From Humulus lupulus (lineage: Eukaryota > Streptophyta > Magnoliopsida > Rosales > Cannabaceae): a stretch of 64,000 nt of DNA. The position numbers were made by a program, and so were the translations under genes. This document shows positions 35,441-46,904 of the stretch, piece after piece. A model generated the notes under the pieces. That model searched no databases and was not told the DNA's origin. It saw only the letters and a program-made list of their open reading frames with translations. Location: positions 83,907,888 through 83,971,887 of the forward strand of contig NC_084796.1 in NCBI RefSeq assembly GCF_963169125.1. The letters run 5' to 3'. Numbering within the stretch: position 1 is the first letter of the stretch; every line of letters starts with the position of its first letter.

Positions 35441-35611
35441 GATTATATTATTATTAGATATTGTTACATTATATTAACAATATGGATATTTGTTATCTTA
35501 ATGAACTAATATGAGTATTTAATATAATATTTTTATTTTTAATATATCTGTTTTCAATGATTTATTTTTTAATTATTAAAATAATTTTATTAATTTTTTA
35601 TAAATAAAATG

Positions 35612-35867
35612 GTATTAGGGGTGACATTGTTGCCCCTAATAATCAAACATCAGGGGTGACTGGTGACATATTAGGGGCGACACATCGACCAAAAGTATGT
35701 CATATGTGAAAATATTTGAGGCGACATCTCAAATTTTAGGGGCGACCCATTAGTCGTCCCTAATGTACACCATTAGACACATTTTATTAGGGGCGACACA
35801 TCAGGGGTCACTTTTATGGTTATTGAGGGCGACATACGTCGATCCTAAAACTAATTTTTGTTGTCCT
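35612..35867. repeat. Right subterminal repeats and terminus of the second CACTA
   Basis: Copies of AGGGGTGACATTGTTGCCCC, AGGGGCGACACATC and GGCGACCCATTAGTCGTCCC, ending in CTAATTTTTGTTGTCC, the reverse of the left terminus. Confidence 0.75.
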
Positions 35868-36087
35868 TTACATATTTTAAGAACAAAAGAATAGCAGTGA
35901 TGAGGTTAATTATAGAGATAAGAGGACCCAATATATATCGAATGATATATATACATTGGATTAGAGTTAGGCATGTATGAATACAAATGTGAATATTTTT
36001 ATCTTTTGTATGCTCTATGGTTGCAGTCTTGACGTATCTTCCATATCAAAAAAGATTTCTTGAGGTCCTCATTGATTTTTTTACCAT

Positions 36088-36861
36088 ATGGATCATTTTA
36101 ATTATAGTTGGAATTTTGAGTACAACTATTGTGCACAATTAAATTTAAATTATGGAGAAACCAATGATATGAATGCTTATGGTGAATCCTTTGATATCCC
36201 ATTTGACCCCGTCTATAATCCAAATTTTTCATGGAGTCATACCCAGTCTCCAATGAATCAAGGGCATGAGTTCAACGTGCCTAATTAAAGTCATGCCCAA
36301 TTCGATCTATCATATCCCATCCAACAAGAAATGAACTCATCTTTAGAGGATACCCTACGACAGTTCATGCAATCAACCCACCAAATCCTACAATTCTAGT
36401 CTCAGTCAATCTCAAAAATTGAGACACAAATAGGGAAGCTTGCAACTGTTATGATAGAGTCGGAAAAACAAGTTCATCCCAACCAATCGATTCCCAATCC
36501 AAACAGTCAAATTGAAGGTGAAAGAGAGAATGAAATTGTTAAAGAACTTGTAATAGGCATCCAACCACCAAATGAAACAAAAGAGTTGGATGAAATAATT
36601 TTCGAGGTTCATGAGGAAAATGAAAAAGATATAATTATATCTCAAGAACCCTTAATTGAAAAAATTTGTATATTTACTCAAAATGATATGGAGTGTGACA
36701 TAGATGTGCAATTTTCTCATTTCATTGATATTCCATCAAAATTGCATATTTCTAATTTTTGTGTATGTGTGATGTTATCATTTATTATTTATGGTATTTG
36801 CATCAAACTCATAACTCACCCTACAAATAAAATTCTACACCATCGATTGGGTGTAGTTTAG
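36088..36861 (+). pseudogene. Gag C-terminal remnant, Athila/Tat-like
   Basis: One frame with stops at 36286-36288 and about 36399-36401. It contains NPNFSWSHTQSP (the NxPNFSW motif seen in these gag proteins), DTLRQFMQSTHQILQF, ISKIETQIGKLATVMIESEK and QSIPNPNSQIE, the usual helix plus IGxLAT...NPN order. The last 40 codons are hydrophobic (FCVCVMLSFIIYGICI). No zinc knuckle. A protein would be truncated and probably non-functional. Confidence 0.6.
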
Positions 36862-37114
36862 AATAAATATATATATAGTCGAGCTAAAGACTATAAACTA
36901 AAGCCTTTTGTGGGAGGCAACCTATATTTTTCATGTTACATTTTATATTTCACTTTTGTTGAGTGTGTTTTCAAAAGCTTGAAGGAAACTTCTTGCCCAA
37001 AAAGTAAAAAAAAAAAAAAGAAGAAAACAAAGGAACTAAATCAAGGAAGAATACATCCGAGAGAGTAGTTCTTAACTTTTTCCATTTTATTACTCATTGA
37101 GGACAATGCTTATT

Positions 37115-37119
<5 letters not shown>

Positions 37120-37146
<27 letters not shown>
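37120..37146. repeat. GT microsatellite
   Basis: About 13 GT units in the 3' untranslated part of the truncated LTR element. Confidence 0.95.
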
Positions 37147-37148
<2 letters not shown>

Positions 37149-37565
37149 TTTTGTTTAAAGTGATTTTGTTTTTGCTTATGTGTGTTTTTCATTTGTTATA
37201 AAATGTTAAAAAAAAAATTGGTAATATTTTTAATGTCCAACTAAAATCCTTAACTAAGTTTAATTGTAGTTCGCTTAAAAATATGAATAGTTCTTAAACT
37301 TTGTTTTAAATTATTGGGTCAAGTTTATATATATATTTCATGATAAAACACTTCTATTTCTTATAATTTTATATGGAAAATAATATTTCTTAAATCTTCT
37401 TAGAAATCAAGAATGATTATTTGATAAGCTCAATCTATATTCATAAATTTTTTGAGAACTATTATATTTGTGAAATTCTTGAGGAAATACTTAAGATATC
37501 ACCAATAAAATATATATATTTTGTGTGTTTTAATTTTCTTTTGCTTCAGGACTAGCAAAACTTTA

Positions 37566-37574
37566 AGTTTGGGG
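37566..37574 (+). other. Polypurine tract
   Basis: AAGTTTGGGG two bases before LTR start TGATAACTC. Confidence 0.6.
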
Positions 37575-37576
37575 TA

Positions 37577-39432
37577 TGATAACTCTACAAAATAGAGTTA
37601 TTTTACCATATTTTATATGCTAATTGTTGCTTAGTTCTTAAGTTTTTAAGTAATATATTAAGTTTTTAAGTAATTTTTAATTTATTAGTCTTATTGTAAT
37701 TTTTTAGATTTTTAAATGTTCTTATAGATATTTTCTTGTAATATGTTGTAGTTTAATTATTTGAAATTAGTGTTGTTAGATTAAAAGTTAAAAATGTAAT
37801 TTTATTGAGCTTAAATGTCAAATTAAATTAAGTTTTAATTAGTATTTTCATGGAACTTATGTTGTATATGTTATTATAGGAAATATTTAGTTTTAATTTA
37901 ATTTATGTTTATTTTGTAGGAATTATGATGCATTTTTGGGTTGAAAATTCAAAAAAAAGAAAAGAAAATAATTTGAAAAAAGAAAGGAAAAATCGACATT
38001 TTTTAAAAGACAAAAGGAAAGCCTCCGAGGCCTAAGCTTCTAGCCCGATTGCTGCTGAGGCCTCCAGGCCCGCCAGCCTAGCCACACGGGTCCACGCCTG
38101 CCCACCTGGCGACCCACACCCGCCTGCCCTGCACACCTGCCAACCACGCGTGCACGCCTCCAAGCCCACGACCCAGCCCATCTCAGCCCAGCCTTCTCCC
38201 CTTCAGGCCTTCCTTCTTTCCTCTCCAAGCCCAACCTGAGCCCAGTAGCCCCTAGGCCTGCAAGCAACTGCCATTCCCAGCAAGCTCAAATAAGAGCAAA
38301 TTTTCTTGAGCGCAACAATGTCCCCTTGTCCCACAATGTCAAAAAATGTCACATGTTTACCAAACTTTTCTACATATTTCACCACAAAATCATCATTACA
38401 TCCTAGAATTTACCTCTACATGTCATATTTACTTTATTTAATTATTTTAATTCATTTAAGTTGATTATTTTAATACTCTTATTTTGGCTATATATATGTT
38501 ATTTCAATATCATTTTTGGTGTGCTTAATTTTTTACTACCATCATCTTTTCTACACTTTCTCTCTTCCTTTTGGAAGACCATTTTGTGCCAAGTATGTAT
38601 TCCTTTTGAAATATATTTTGGATTCTAGTTATGTGCCTCTAATCTTTTTCATAAAATTATTAAGATCATGATGAAGCAACTTGTAACTAGATAGTATTTA
38701 TGTTGTGTGCTGATTTCCCTTGTAATGCAACAAAGTTTATAGATTTTTCTTCTTCATATATGCATTTCTTCTTTAATATCTTGTATTTTGGATTGTCAGA
38801 TAATATTACACTTTGTTCTCCATTTTGCAAAACATAATATTCTTTGATTAAGATGTATCATTAAATTGTACACATCCAATGCTTAAAACAAAAATATTAT
38901 GTTTTGCCTTATAAATAATGTTATTTGATTTTTTGTTGTTTCATTAGGTTGATTCACATTAAATACTTTGAAATTATATTTTTTTTTTAAAAGTGAAGAA
39001 AAATCCTTTCTTCTTAGAAATAATTTGTGCTTAAATTATAAATTTATTTGGAAAATGATTGTTTGATTAATTTTAACTATCACTAAAACTTGGGAATCAA
39101 TATATTAATAAATATTATTAAACTTACATTTTGTGGATTCTAGTATCTTAATAATCTTTCTTTTGCAAATTATTTACAAATCATAATTGGTTTATTTTTC
39201 TTCTCTCAAGTAACTTTATTTTCAATCTTTAATTTTGTTTTCTTGACATTAAATCTTATCAATCTTTGAAGCTAAGTTAGAATTTATTTAATTTTGGTTT
39301 AAAATAGTTTCTTTTTATTTTAGTCAATTCTTTTGGGTTCGACCTTGTGCTTACACGAACACTATACTCCATATACGATTCGTGCGCTTGCGAGTTATAT
39401 ATATTTAAAACGTACACATTCTGGGTCCATCA
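37577..39432 (+). repeat. 3' LTR of the truncated element
   Basis: 1856 bp from TGATAACTCTACAAAATAGA to GGGTCCATCA. It starts with an inverted repeat AACTCTA / TAGAGTT. A GC-rich GCC-repeat stretch at 38020-38280 (AGGCCT..CCAGCCCGCCAGCC style) stands out sharply from the AT-rich rest. The 3' part holds GTTCGACCTTGTGCTTACACG. The apparent minus-strand open frames at 38040-38385 come from this GC-rich block and are not genes. Confidence 0.65.
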
Positions 39433-40600
39433 GTAACCTCAAATGTAAGTCTATGCAACTCAATGCAACCTCAAGCAACCTAGTGTGATTTCAAATGCAA
39501 CTCAATGCTTCCTCATGCAACCCATGACAAGCTAATAAAACAATTTTAAAAAAAAAAGTCATTTGCAACCCTACTGCAACCCATGACAACTTAAAAACTC
39601 ATATATTAATTTTATCTTTATGCAATCGCAAATGCAAATTACGTAACTTCACATGCAACCTAAAGCAACTTAAGAAAAAGAAAACTAATTTGTAATTAAT
39701 CCAAGTGCAACCCACGACAGCTTAAAAAATCATATGTTAATTTCATTCTTATGAAACTTATGTAATCCATTGCAACCTCGAATGCAAGCCCATGCAACCC
39801 CAATAAACCTACTATGATATCAAATGCAACCTCATGCGACCCACGACAAGCCAATAAAACAACTTATAAAAAAAAAAAAATTTAAAAGCTCATTTGCAAC
39901 CCCAAAGCAAACCATGACAACTTAAAAACTCATATGTCAATTAATTTACACAATGAGATTGCTATAATTGCTTAACATGCTAAAATATAAAAATTAATTT
40001 TTATAAGTTGTTTTAGTTTGCATAACAAGTTGTAATTTGCATTTAAGATTGCATAAGGATAATTAAGTTGTGTATTGGGGTTGCTATAGTTGCTCAATAT
40101 ATTGTAATTTGCAAATGAGCAACACTTTAATTTGCATTTTAGGCATTTTAAGTTGCTTATGTTACTTTAAGCAACCTTATATGCAACCTACATCAACTAA
40201 ATTAGCCTCATATGCAACCAAATAAATTTATAAATCTAAAGATGCAACTTAAGCAATCTATAACAAGTAAAGCAGCTTAAATAAACCAATAAAACCTTCA
40301 ACAACTCACAATAACTATATTTCAGCCTCATAAGGATGGAATTTGAGGTTGTAGTGAATTGTATGGGCTTGCATTTGAGGTTGCAGTGTGTTGCATAAGG
40401 ATGAAATTTTTAAATAATTTTTTATTTTAAAAAATAAAGTTGTTTTTTGTTGCATTGGGTTGCTTTAGGTTGCATTGAGCTTGCATTTAAGGTTGCAATG
40501 AGTTACATGGAAGTGCAATTGAGGTTATAGTGAGTTGCATGAACTTGCATTTGAGGTTCCAGTGTGTTGCATTTGAGTTTCCAGTAGATTGCGGTGGTTT
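39433..40600. repeat. Inverted low-complexity block built on GCAAC / GTTGC
   Basis: From 39433 to about 39940, and again at 40150-40320, the plus strand is packed with ATGCAACC, ATGCAACCCATGACAA and CAAATGCAA. From about 40330 to 40600 the complementary phrases dominate (TTGCATTTGAGGTTGCAGTG, GGTTGCATTGAGC). Spacers of AAAAAATT-type mirror each other. The whole is a long imperfect inverted repeat, so a foldback-type element is possible. No terminal signature, target duplication or coding sequence is seen. Confidence 0.6.
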
Positions 40601-41571
40601 CATATATCTTATACGATTAGATTATGAACCATTTACCCTTTGGAGAATTTTTATTTGTACACATTTCCTTTTCTTTATTTGATGGATAAATATTTGATGT
40701 ACAAAAGCAAAATATTATAGTTCTAGACGACATATATATTTATAATATATATATATATTTATATGAACATAGAAAGATGAACTGTCGAATGACATGTCTT
40801 GGTCATTGAACATGAATTCCAAGTATAAAATCATATACAGATGTCAATGCTTTACATAAACAAAAAAATGAAGAAATTCTTTTAGATATATCTTCTTCAT
40901 GGAAAGAGAGAAGATTAAGATATATTTATGGAATACATAGAAACACAACTACACCACGGAGGCAATCTTCAAAAGAGACAAAAGAAGAAAACGTATAAAA
41001 GATAAAACTATAACAATTAAACTGTATATTTAAAAAAAAATTAATTTATAAAAATGAAAAGGAAATAAAAAATAAAAAGTTAGAAGTAACCCTATATAGG
41101 GGAATTTCCCTAAAATGTATATATATTCATGAAGTAAATATCTTATTTCCATATTACATCTTTTTTTGGTTTATTGTATTCTATTACTTGTAAAATATCA
41201 ATTTATTTCCTATTTTTTATTTTTTCTTTTACTTAGAGAAAGTGTCAAAACTATATATATATATATATATATATTCAAATATAATTTTCTTTTGTAGTTT
41301 AACTTTTTTTTTTGAATTTTTTTAATTGATAAAATTATTAATTTAATAATATATTTTTAGAATAATTGCCATCATGACTAAAAAGTACGAGGAAAACTAC
41401 TCATGCACATAAAAGTTTAAAATAGTTATTAATTAGTTCATAAAAGTATATCATATGCATGCTCCTCGAGTTATAATTCCATATATAATAACAATATTTA
41501 CTTAATAATTTATATATAATTAATAAAATTAAATATTCATGCTTATGTGGTCACAAAATAATTAGTATAAA
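40601..41571. other. AT-rich DNA without recognised feature
   Basis: Only AT microsatellites (for example 41249-41276) and A/T runs are visible. Confidence 0.5.
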
Positions 41572-41750
41572 TCTACACATCTATATCTATAAAGAAAAGC
41601 TTCAAAGAAATGATGTGACACTCTAAAAATTTTTCAAAACACTTGATTTATTTTCTCATTTAATCTAATTTTGTAAGATATATATTATATTTATATATAT
41701 ATAATTAATTATGTAATTAGGATATATATTACGTTTAAATATATATACAA

Positions 41751-42162
41751 GGTAATTCTTTTATAGGGGCTTCACTTTAAGTCCTACCGGTGGGGCTTTC
41801 AGTGTTTCTCTACCCGTGAACAATTCTCGACACGATTTTTTTATGAACGTGTATATTGTAGCTATTTAGAGCATCTTGCAAATTTTCAGAAAATTCCGAA
41901 TAGTTTACACTACCGAAAACTAGGTTCAAACATGTTGTTTTCCACTCGCATAAAAAAAAATTAGTCACGCGTGCAACAACATGTTTGAACTTCGTTTTCG
42001 GTACTGTAAACTATTCAGAATGTTCTGAAAATTTGCAGGATGCTCTAAATAGCTACAATATATACGGTCATAAAAAAATCACGCCGAAAACTATTCACGG
42101 GTCGAGAACACTAAGAGCTCCACCGGTAGGGCTTAAAGTGAAGCCCCTATAAGAGAGTTTCC
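41751..42162. mobile_element. Palindromic (foldback) MITE, copy 1
   Basis: About 412 bp that fold back on themselves almost end to end. TTATAGGGGCTTCACTTTAA at the left is repeated inverted at the right, and the two arms remain complementary through CGAAAACTAGGTTCAAACAT to a short centre near 41955. No coding. AT-rich flanks hide any target duplication. Confidence 0.85.
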
Positions 42163-42302
42163 CTATATATATAAATATCTATAACTAAATTATACATAAT
42201 AATTAAATTAATTCAAAAAAAGGTAAACGTATATATTAGTTACATATATTAGTTTAATGAATATTAAATTGATTAACATTAAATTAGCTATATATATATA
42301 GA

Positions 42303-42719
42303 GAGAAATTTTCCTATAGGGGATTCACTTTAAGCCCTATCGGTAGAGCTATCAGTGTTCTCGACCCGTGAATAGTTTTCGGCGCGATTTTTTTTTATAA
42401 CCGTGTATATTGTAACTATTTAGAGCATCTTGCAAATTTTCAGAAAATTCTGAATAATTTACAGTACCGAAAACTAGGGTCAAACATGTTGTTTTCCACG
42501 CGTGATTAATTTTTTTTATGCACGTGGAAAGTAACATGTTTGAACCTAGTTTTCGGTACTGTAAATTATTCAGAATTTTCTGAAAATTTGCAAGATGCTC
42601 TAAATAGTTACAATATACACGGTTATAAAAAAAAATCGCGCCGAAAACTATTCACGGGTCGAGAACACTGATAGCTCCACCGATAGGGCTTAAAGTGAAG
42701 CCCCTATAAAAGAATTATC
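42303..42719. mobile_element. Palindromic (foldback) MITE, copy 2
   Basis: 417 bp, same family as copy 1, only 140 bp away. Both arms contain TTTTCGG.(G/A)C, CAGTACCGAAAACTAG and CAAACATGTT. The centre is near 42515. Confidence 0.85.
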
Positions 42720-43677
42720 ATATATATATAAGCATGTGTTACATTTATTTTTTTTTAATTAATTTAAATATAACTCTTAATAATAATATTTATTTATTTT
42801 CTAATTGATGCAATTAATTTAATTATTATGTATATTTTAGTTATAGATATTTTTTGTTATTTTCATATTTTAAATTAAAAGAATGATTATAATAATTATA
42901 TTTTAGTTATATATATTTGTTGTTATTATAATAATTATAATATTTACCAATGAACTTTTTCTAAAAAGAATATAGTTTTATTCAACTTTTTCTAAAAAAA
43001 TATATAATAATAATAATAATAAACTCTATTTTATTTTATTTTTGTTTCTAAAATAATAATTATAATACATGTCAATTCAAAATATCTACATATAATAATA
43101 AAAAATAAAAAATTTATATATTTCTATTTTTAATATTTTGACAAAATACAATGTCCAAAAGTTAATTTTTTAAAATAAAGATCCTAAATGGTTAATCAGC
43201 TAAAATACAAGATTCAATATGGTGTGAACCCTTGCACAAAACATAAATTAAACATATAATTCACTTTTTATAATTTTTTAAAAACAAATATTCCAAACAG
43301 GTAATCAGCCAAAATAATCTTGCAAAAACATAAATTTATTTATACATAATTTAGATATTTTATAAAAAACCACGCAAAATATATAATAATAATAATAATA
43401 ATAAAAGCACATGTACAAGAAATTGTTTGAGCTTTATTTTTGACACTTTAATTATTCAAAATTTCTCGAAAACCTGCAAGAAGTTTGTTATACAATGAAC
43501 ACCATCATGAAAAAAAAAAGTTAGGGTCAAGACACCCTCACATGTCCATATAAAATACATATTGTATGGATAAGGTGAAAAAGACTTCCTATAACATAAT
43601 CTCCTAAAAGATTATTTAAAAACATATATTTTTTAATAATTACAAAAGACTGCGCGATGCGCGGTTATGTTTTCTAG

Positions 43678-45072
43678 TATTTATATAAATAAGAGCTCCA
43701 ATGAGGTGATGTGGTACTCTAATAAAATCTTTTTAAAAGCACTCTATCTATTTTTTACTCTATTTTTTTTTCTAAGTTATACCTATTTAATTAATTTTCT
43801 AATGATTATATAGCCTAAAAATAATTAAATAATTAATTAATAAAAAAAATAAAGATGGTAAGTATCATATATGTATATATAATTAATGGCTTTAAAATCT
43901 AGTATAATCATTTTACATATTGTCACTTTTAATTCGTGTAACTATTTTTGCGAATGAAAATTTTTACAATGTACTTAATTATGATACAATGTACTTATCT
44001 ATTTATTTGTTCTAAAAATTAAAAGGTACAGAAACAAGTAATCGACCAAAATGCACGTGGTTAAAATAATCTATTTATATATTCATATTTTTAACATATT
44101 GACAAAACACAAGGTCCACAAGTTAATTTTAAAAATAAATTATTCAAATGGGTAATTGGCTAAAATCCAAGGTTCAAAATGGTGTGAACCCTTATTGAAA
44201 ACATACACAATATAAATATATATTTTATTTTTTTATAAAGAATTTTTAACCATTGGAATAAATACATGGTCCAAAGGTTAATTTTTAAAAATAAAGAATC
44301 AAAACGAGTGATCGACCTAGATATATTGTTCAAATAACCAACCTATCTTTTCTTATTTTTAACATTTTGACAAAAATTGAGGTCCACAAGTTAATTTTTA
44401 AAAATAAAAAGTCCCTAAGGATAATCATCTAAAATACAAGGTTCAAAATTATGTAAACATTTACAGAAAACATAAATTATATAAATATATATAATTTACT
44501 TTTTATAATGAATTATTAACCTTTTGAATAAATACTTGGTCCAAAAGTTAATTTTTAAAATTAAAAGGTCAAAATGGGTAATAAAAAAATATACAGTGCT
44601 CAAATAATCGATCTATCAATTCTTATTTTTAATCTTTTTACAAAACACGAAGTATAAAAATTAATTTTTAAAATAAATGGTTCAAACGGGTAATCGGCCA
44701 AAATAACTCTTACACAAAACACAAATTATCTTATACATAATTTTACATTTTATATAAAACAAAAATCATGCAAATCGTATAAAATAATAATATTATTAAA
44801 TAAAAGCACACGTACAACAAACCGTTTAAACTTTATTTTTGGCACTTTAATTATTCAGAATTTCTCAAAAACTTGCAGGAGCCTCGCTATATAATGAACA
44901 CCATCATGAAAATTTTTTACGGTCAAGACACCTTTACGTTTCCATATAAGGAGCATATTGTACGGGTAGGGTGAAAAAGAATTCCTTATACACAATCTCC
45001 CAAAATATATTTAAAAATAGATTTTTTTTTAATTATTACAAAATTTGTGCAAAGCGCAATTATATTTTCTAA
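43678..45072 (+). mobile_element. Second Helitron-like element, directly abutting the first
   Basis: The 5' part (GAGCTCCAATGAGGTGATGT...GGTACTCTAA) matches the 5' part of the first element. The 3' part matches its last 280 bp and ends TTGTGCAAAGCGCAA hairpin + TATATTTT + CTAA|T at 45069-45073. The interior has four degenerate repeats around CAAGGTTCAAAATGGTGTGA and GACAAAACACAAGGTCCA. The exact 5' base is uncertain; it may overlap the CTAG of the first element. Confidence 0.55.
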
Positions 45073-45683
45073 TTTATATATATTTTGTATTCGACTTTTA
45101 TTTACTCTTTATTATTTCAATGACATAAAAATTGTCAGTATATATTAATTATAACCATCTATATTTTATCTTAATACTATTTTTTATTAAATATTAATCA
45201 ATAAAATTATATATATTTGGGATAAAAAAAATATTTTTAAAAGATAATTGCCATGTTGCATGCCTCAATTTTTTTTCTTCATAAATTGATAAAATGAATC
45301 TTGATTTTTTAATACAATTTAACTAGCAAGTAATTTAAAAAAGAATACTTTTATAAATTATATGGCTTTTTAGATATAAATCAAAATTTAAAAATTATGT
45401 AATAATCAAAGTTTCTTTACAATTATAATAAGATAAAATTAGTTGTTATTATTTATATATTACAAAATTTGACAAGGAAACAAAAATTCAAACATTGTCA
45501 TTCTTCATAAATTTAAAAAAGTTACAGATTTTTGTTTGATTTATGCGTCTTTTAAGGATGAAATATTACATAAAAAATTAATTCCAATCCAAATTTAATG
45601 TTATTCTCTCAAATTAATATTATGTGTTTAAAATTCAATAATACGGTCATACCACTAGTGGATATATATAAATATATATATTA

Positions 45684-46420
45684 CTAGATATAAATAACGT
45701 GCATATTGCACGTTTGCCTAGTTTTATTTATAAAATTTATTAACTATTTTTATTAAATTTATATTAATGTTATATAAATTTTGAAATAAATATCATATTT
45801 TAATTAAATAATTTATTTATTTTTGTTTATGTTTATGTTTGTTCTAGTTTTTGTATTTGGGGGTGACAACAAGAAATTATATATTATATGTTTAATGTAA
45901 TATTAAATATTATATATGGATTTTAAATTTAAGTTTATTGCTAGTTGGTTAAAAAAAATAATTTGTTGCTAATTCATAGTATATTATATTATATGTTTAA
46001 TATAATATTATTAAATTAAGTTTAAGTTTAATTAAATTTTATTTAAGTTATAAAAAATATAATTTTATTATTTTTAAATAATTATCATTGTAAAATATTT
46101 CACAAATATCATATTTTAATTTTTTTAATTATTTATTATTTTAAAATAATTATTATAGTAAAATATCTCCAAAATATCATATTTTAATTTGTTTAATTAT
46201 TTATTATTTTTAAATAATTATCATTGTAAAATATCTTTAAAATATCACTTTTTTTTTAATCATTTATTTTATTTAAGTTTAAGTGTTTAGAAACTACAGT
46301 TAAATATAAGAATATATTCTGTTAAATATAAGAATATTCCGTTAAAGTTAACCTTAAAAAAATAAAAAACCGTTAAAACCAAGAATTTATGTTATCTACA
46401 CACTTATTATATAGAAGAGA
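45684..46420 (-). mobile_element. Third Helitron-like element, minus strand
   Basis: The minus strand starts A|TCTCTTCTATATAATAAGTG at 46420 and ends with hairpin ACGTGCAATATGCACGT, TATTTATAT and CTAG|T at 45684. Non-coding, 737 bp. It contains two to three imperfect 75-bp repeats at 46062-46250 (AAATAATTATCATTGTAAAA). A plus-strand reading with CTAG at 45718 uses the same hairpin but lacks a 5' end. Confidence 0.55.
46062..46250. repeat. AT-rich tandem repeat, about 75-bp unit
   Basis: Two and a half copies of ATTATTTTTAAATAATTATC plus TGTAAAATATCT..AAATATCA, inside the third Helitron-like element. Confidence 0.65.
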
Positions 46421-46904
46421 TACGATAAATCAGTCAAAATATATAGTGATTGTTTTTAATCATTACCGATAGACATTTTTAGTATTTTTCAGTAGATAGC
46501 TAATTGTAACTTAATTTTTTTATATAACGGTGGATAATAATTAAAAATAATATATATATATATAAATAGTGATTAAACTATTATAGTAGTACCCATATAT
46601 ATATTATAATTAAGTATACACTTCAGTTAAATCATTCGAAAAAAAAGTATACACTTGAGTTTTTTTTTAAATGCTTGGTTTTTATGATGTTGTGCTACTT
46701 TTTTAATTTACCTCGAATCATAATTTTATAATTTGAAATAAACATTATCCCTCACTTTTATTCATCGCTCTCGTTCCTTCATTTGTTAATCTTTTGTTTC
46801 ATCATCTCTCCCATTTTGGATTTTTTTTTTTGATCAAACCGAAAATTTCATTGATCAACCAAACTGATACAAACAAAAGGGAGCAAAAACACTACCCTCA
46901 GAAC

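Larger units (their letters stand above)
30183..35867 (+). mobile_element. Second CACTA element, decayed and internally deleted
   Basis: The left end reads CTCTACAACAAAAAATATC and the right end, reversed, AAGGACAACAAAAATTAG. Both are degraded forms of the plant CACTA terminus CACTACAACAAAAA. Just inside both ends are copies of AGGGGCGACA / TGTCGCCCCTAAT. The interior has CACTA transposase remnants in plus orientation (33701-35440). At 5.7 kb it is short for an autonomous element. The exact right end and target duplication are unclear. Confidence 0.75.
36000..39432 (+). mobile_element. 5'-truncated LTR retroelement: gag remnant, 3' region and 3' LTR
   Basis: A gag fragment (36088-36861), the phrase GTCGAGCTAAAGACTATAAA...TGGGAGGCAACC at 36878-36925, a purine tract (37566-37574) and one LTR (37577-39432). 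That order, including GGGAGGCAACC, is typical of the 3' part of Athila/Tat-like plant elements and their large non-autonomous derivatives. No 5' LTR, pol or second flank is visible, so the 5' half is deleted. The left limit is approximate. Confidence 0.65.
41572..43677 (+). mobile_element. Helitron-like element carrying two MITEs
   Basis: It begins A|TCTACACATCTATATCTATAA and ends with a hairpin (GCGCGATGCGCG at 43652-43663) followed 10 bases later by CTAG|T: the TC start, 3' hairpin and CTRR end with A/T flanks that define Helitrons. No Rep/helicase coding, so non-autonomous. Two palindromic MITEs (41751-42162 and 42303-42719) make up 829 bp of it. Its last 280 bases match the end of the next element. 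Confidence 0.65.

Noticed and set aside
38040..38385. Gly/Arg/Trp-rich minus-strand open frames
   Set aside because: Products of a GC-rich GCC-repeat stretch inside an LTR.
42352..42537. 61-codon open frame
   Set aside because: It lies in one arm of a palindromic MITE with no similarity to a protein family.
45700..45722. Helitron 3' end on the plus strand (hairpin plus CTAGT)
   Set aside because: The same hairpin serves a minus-strand end at 45684 for which a matching TC 5' end exists at 46420; no plus-strand 5' end was found.
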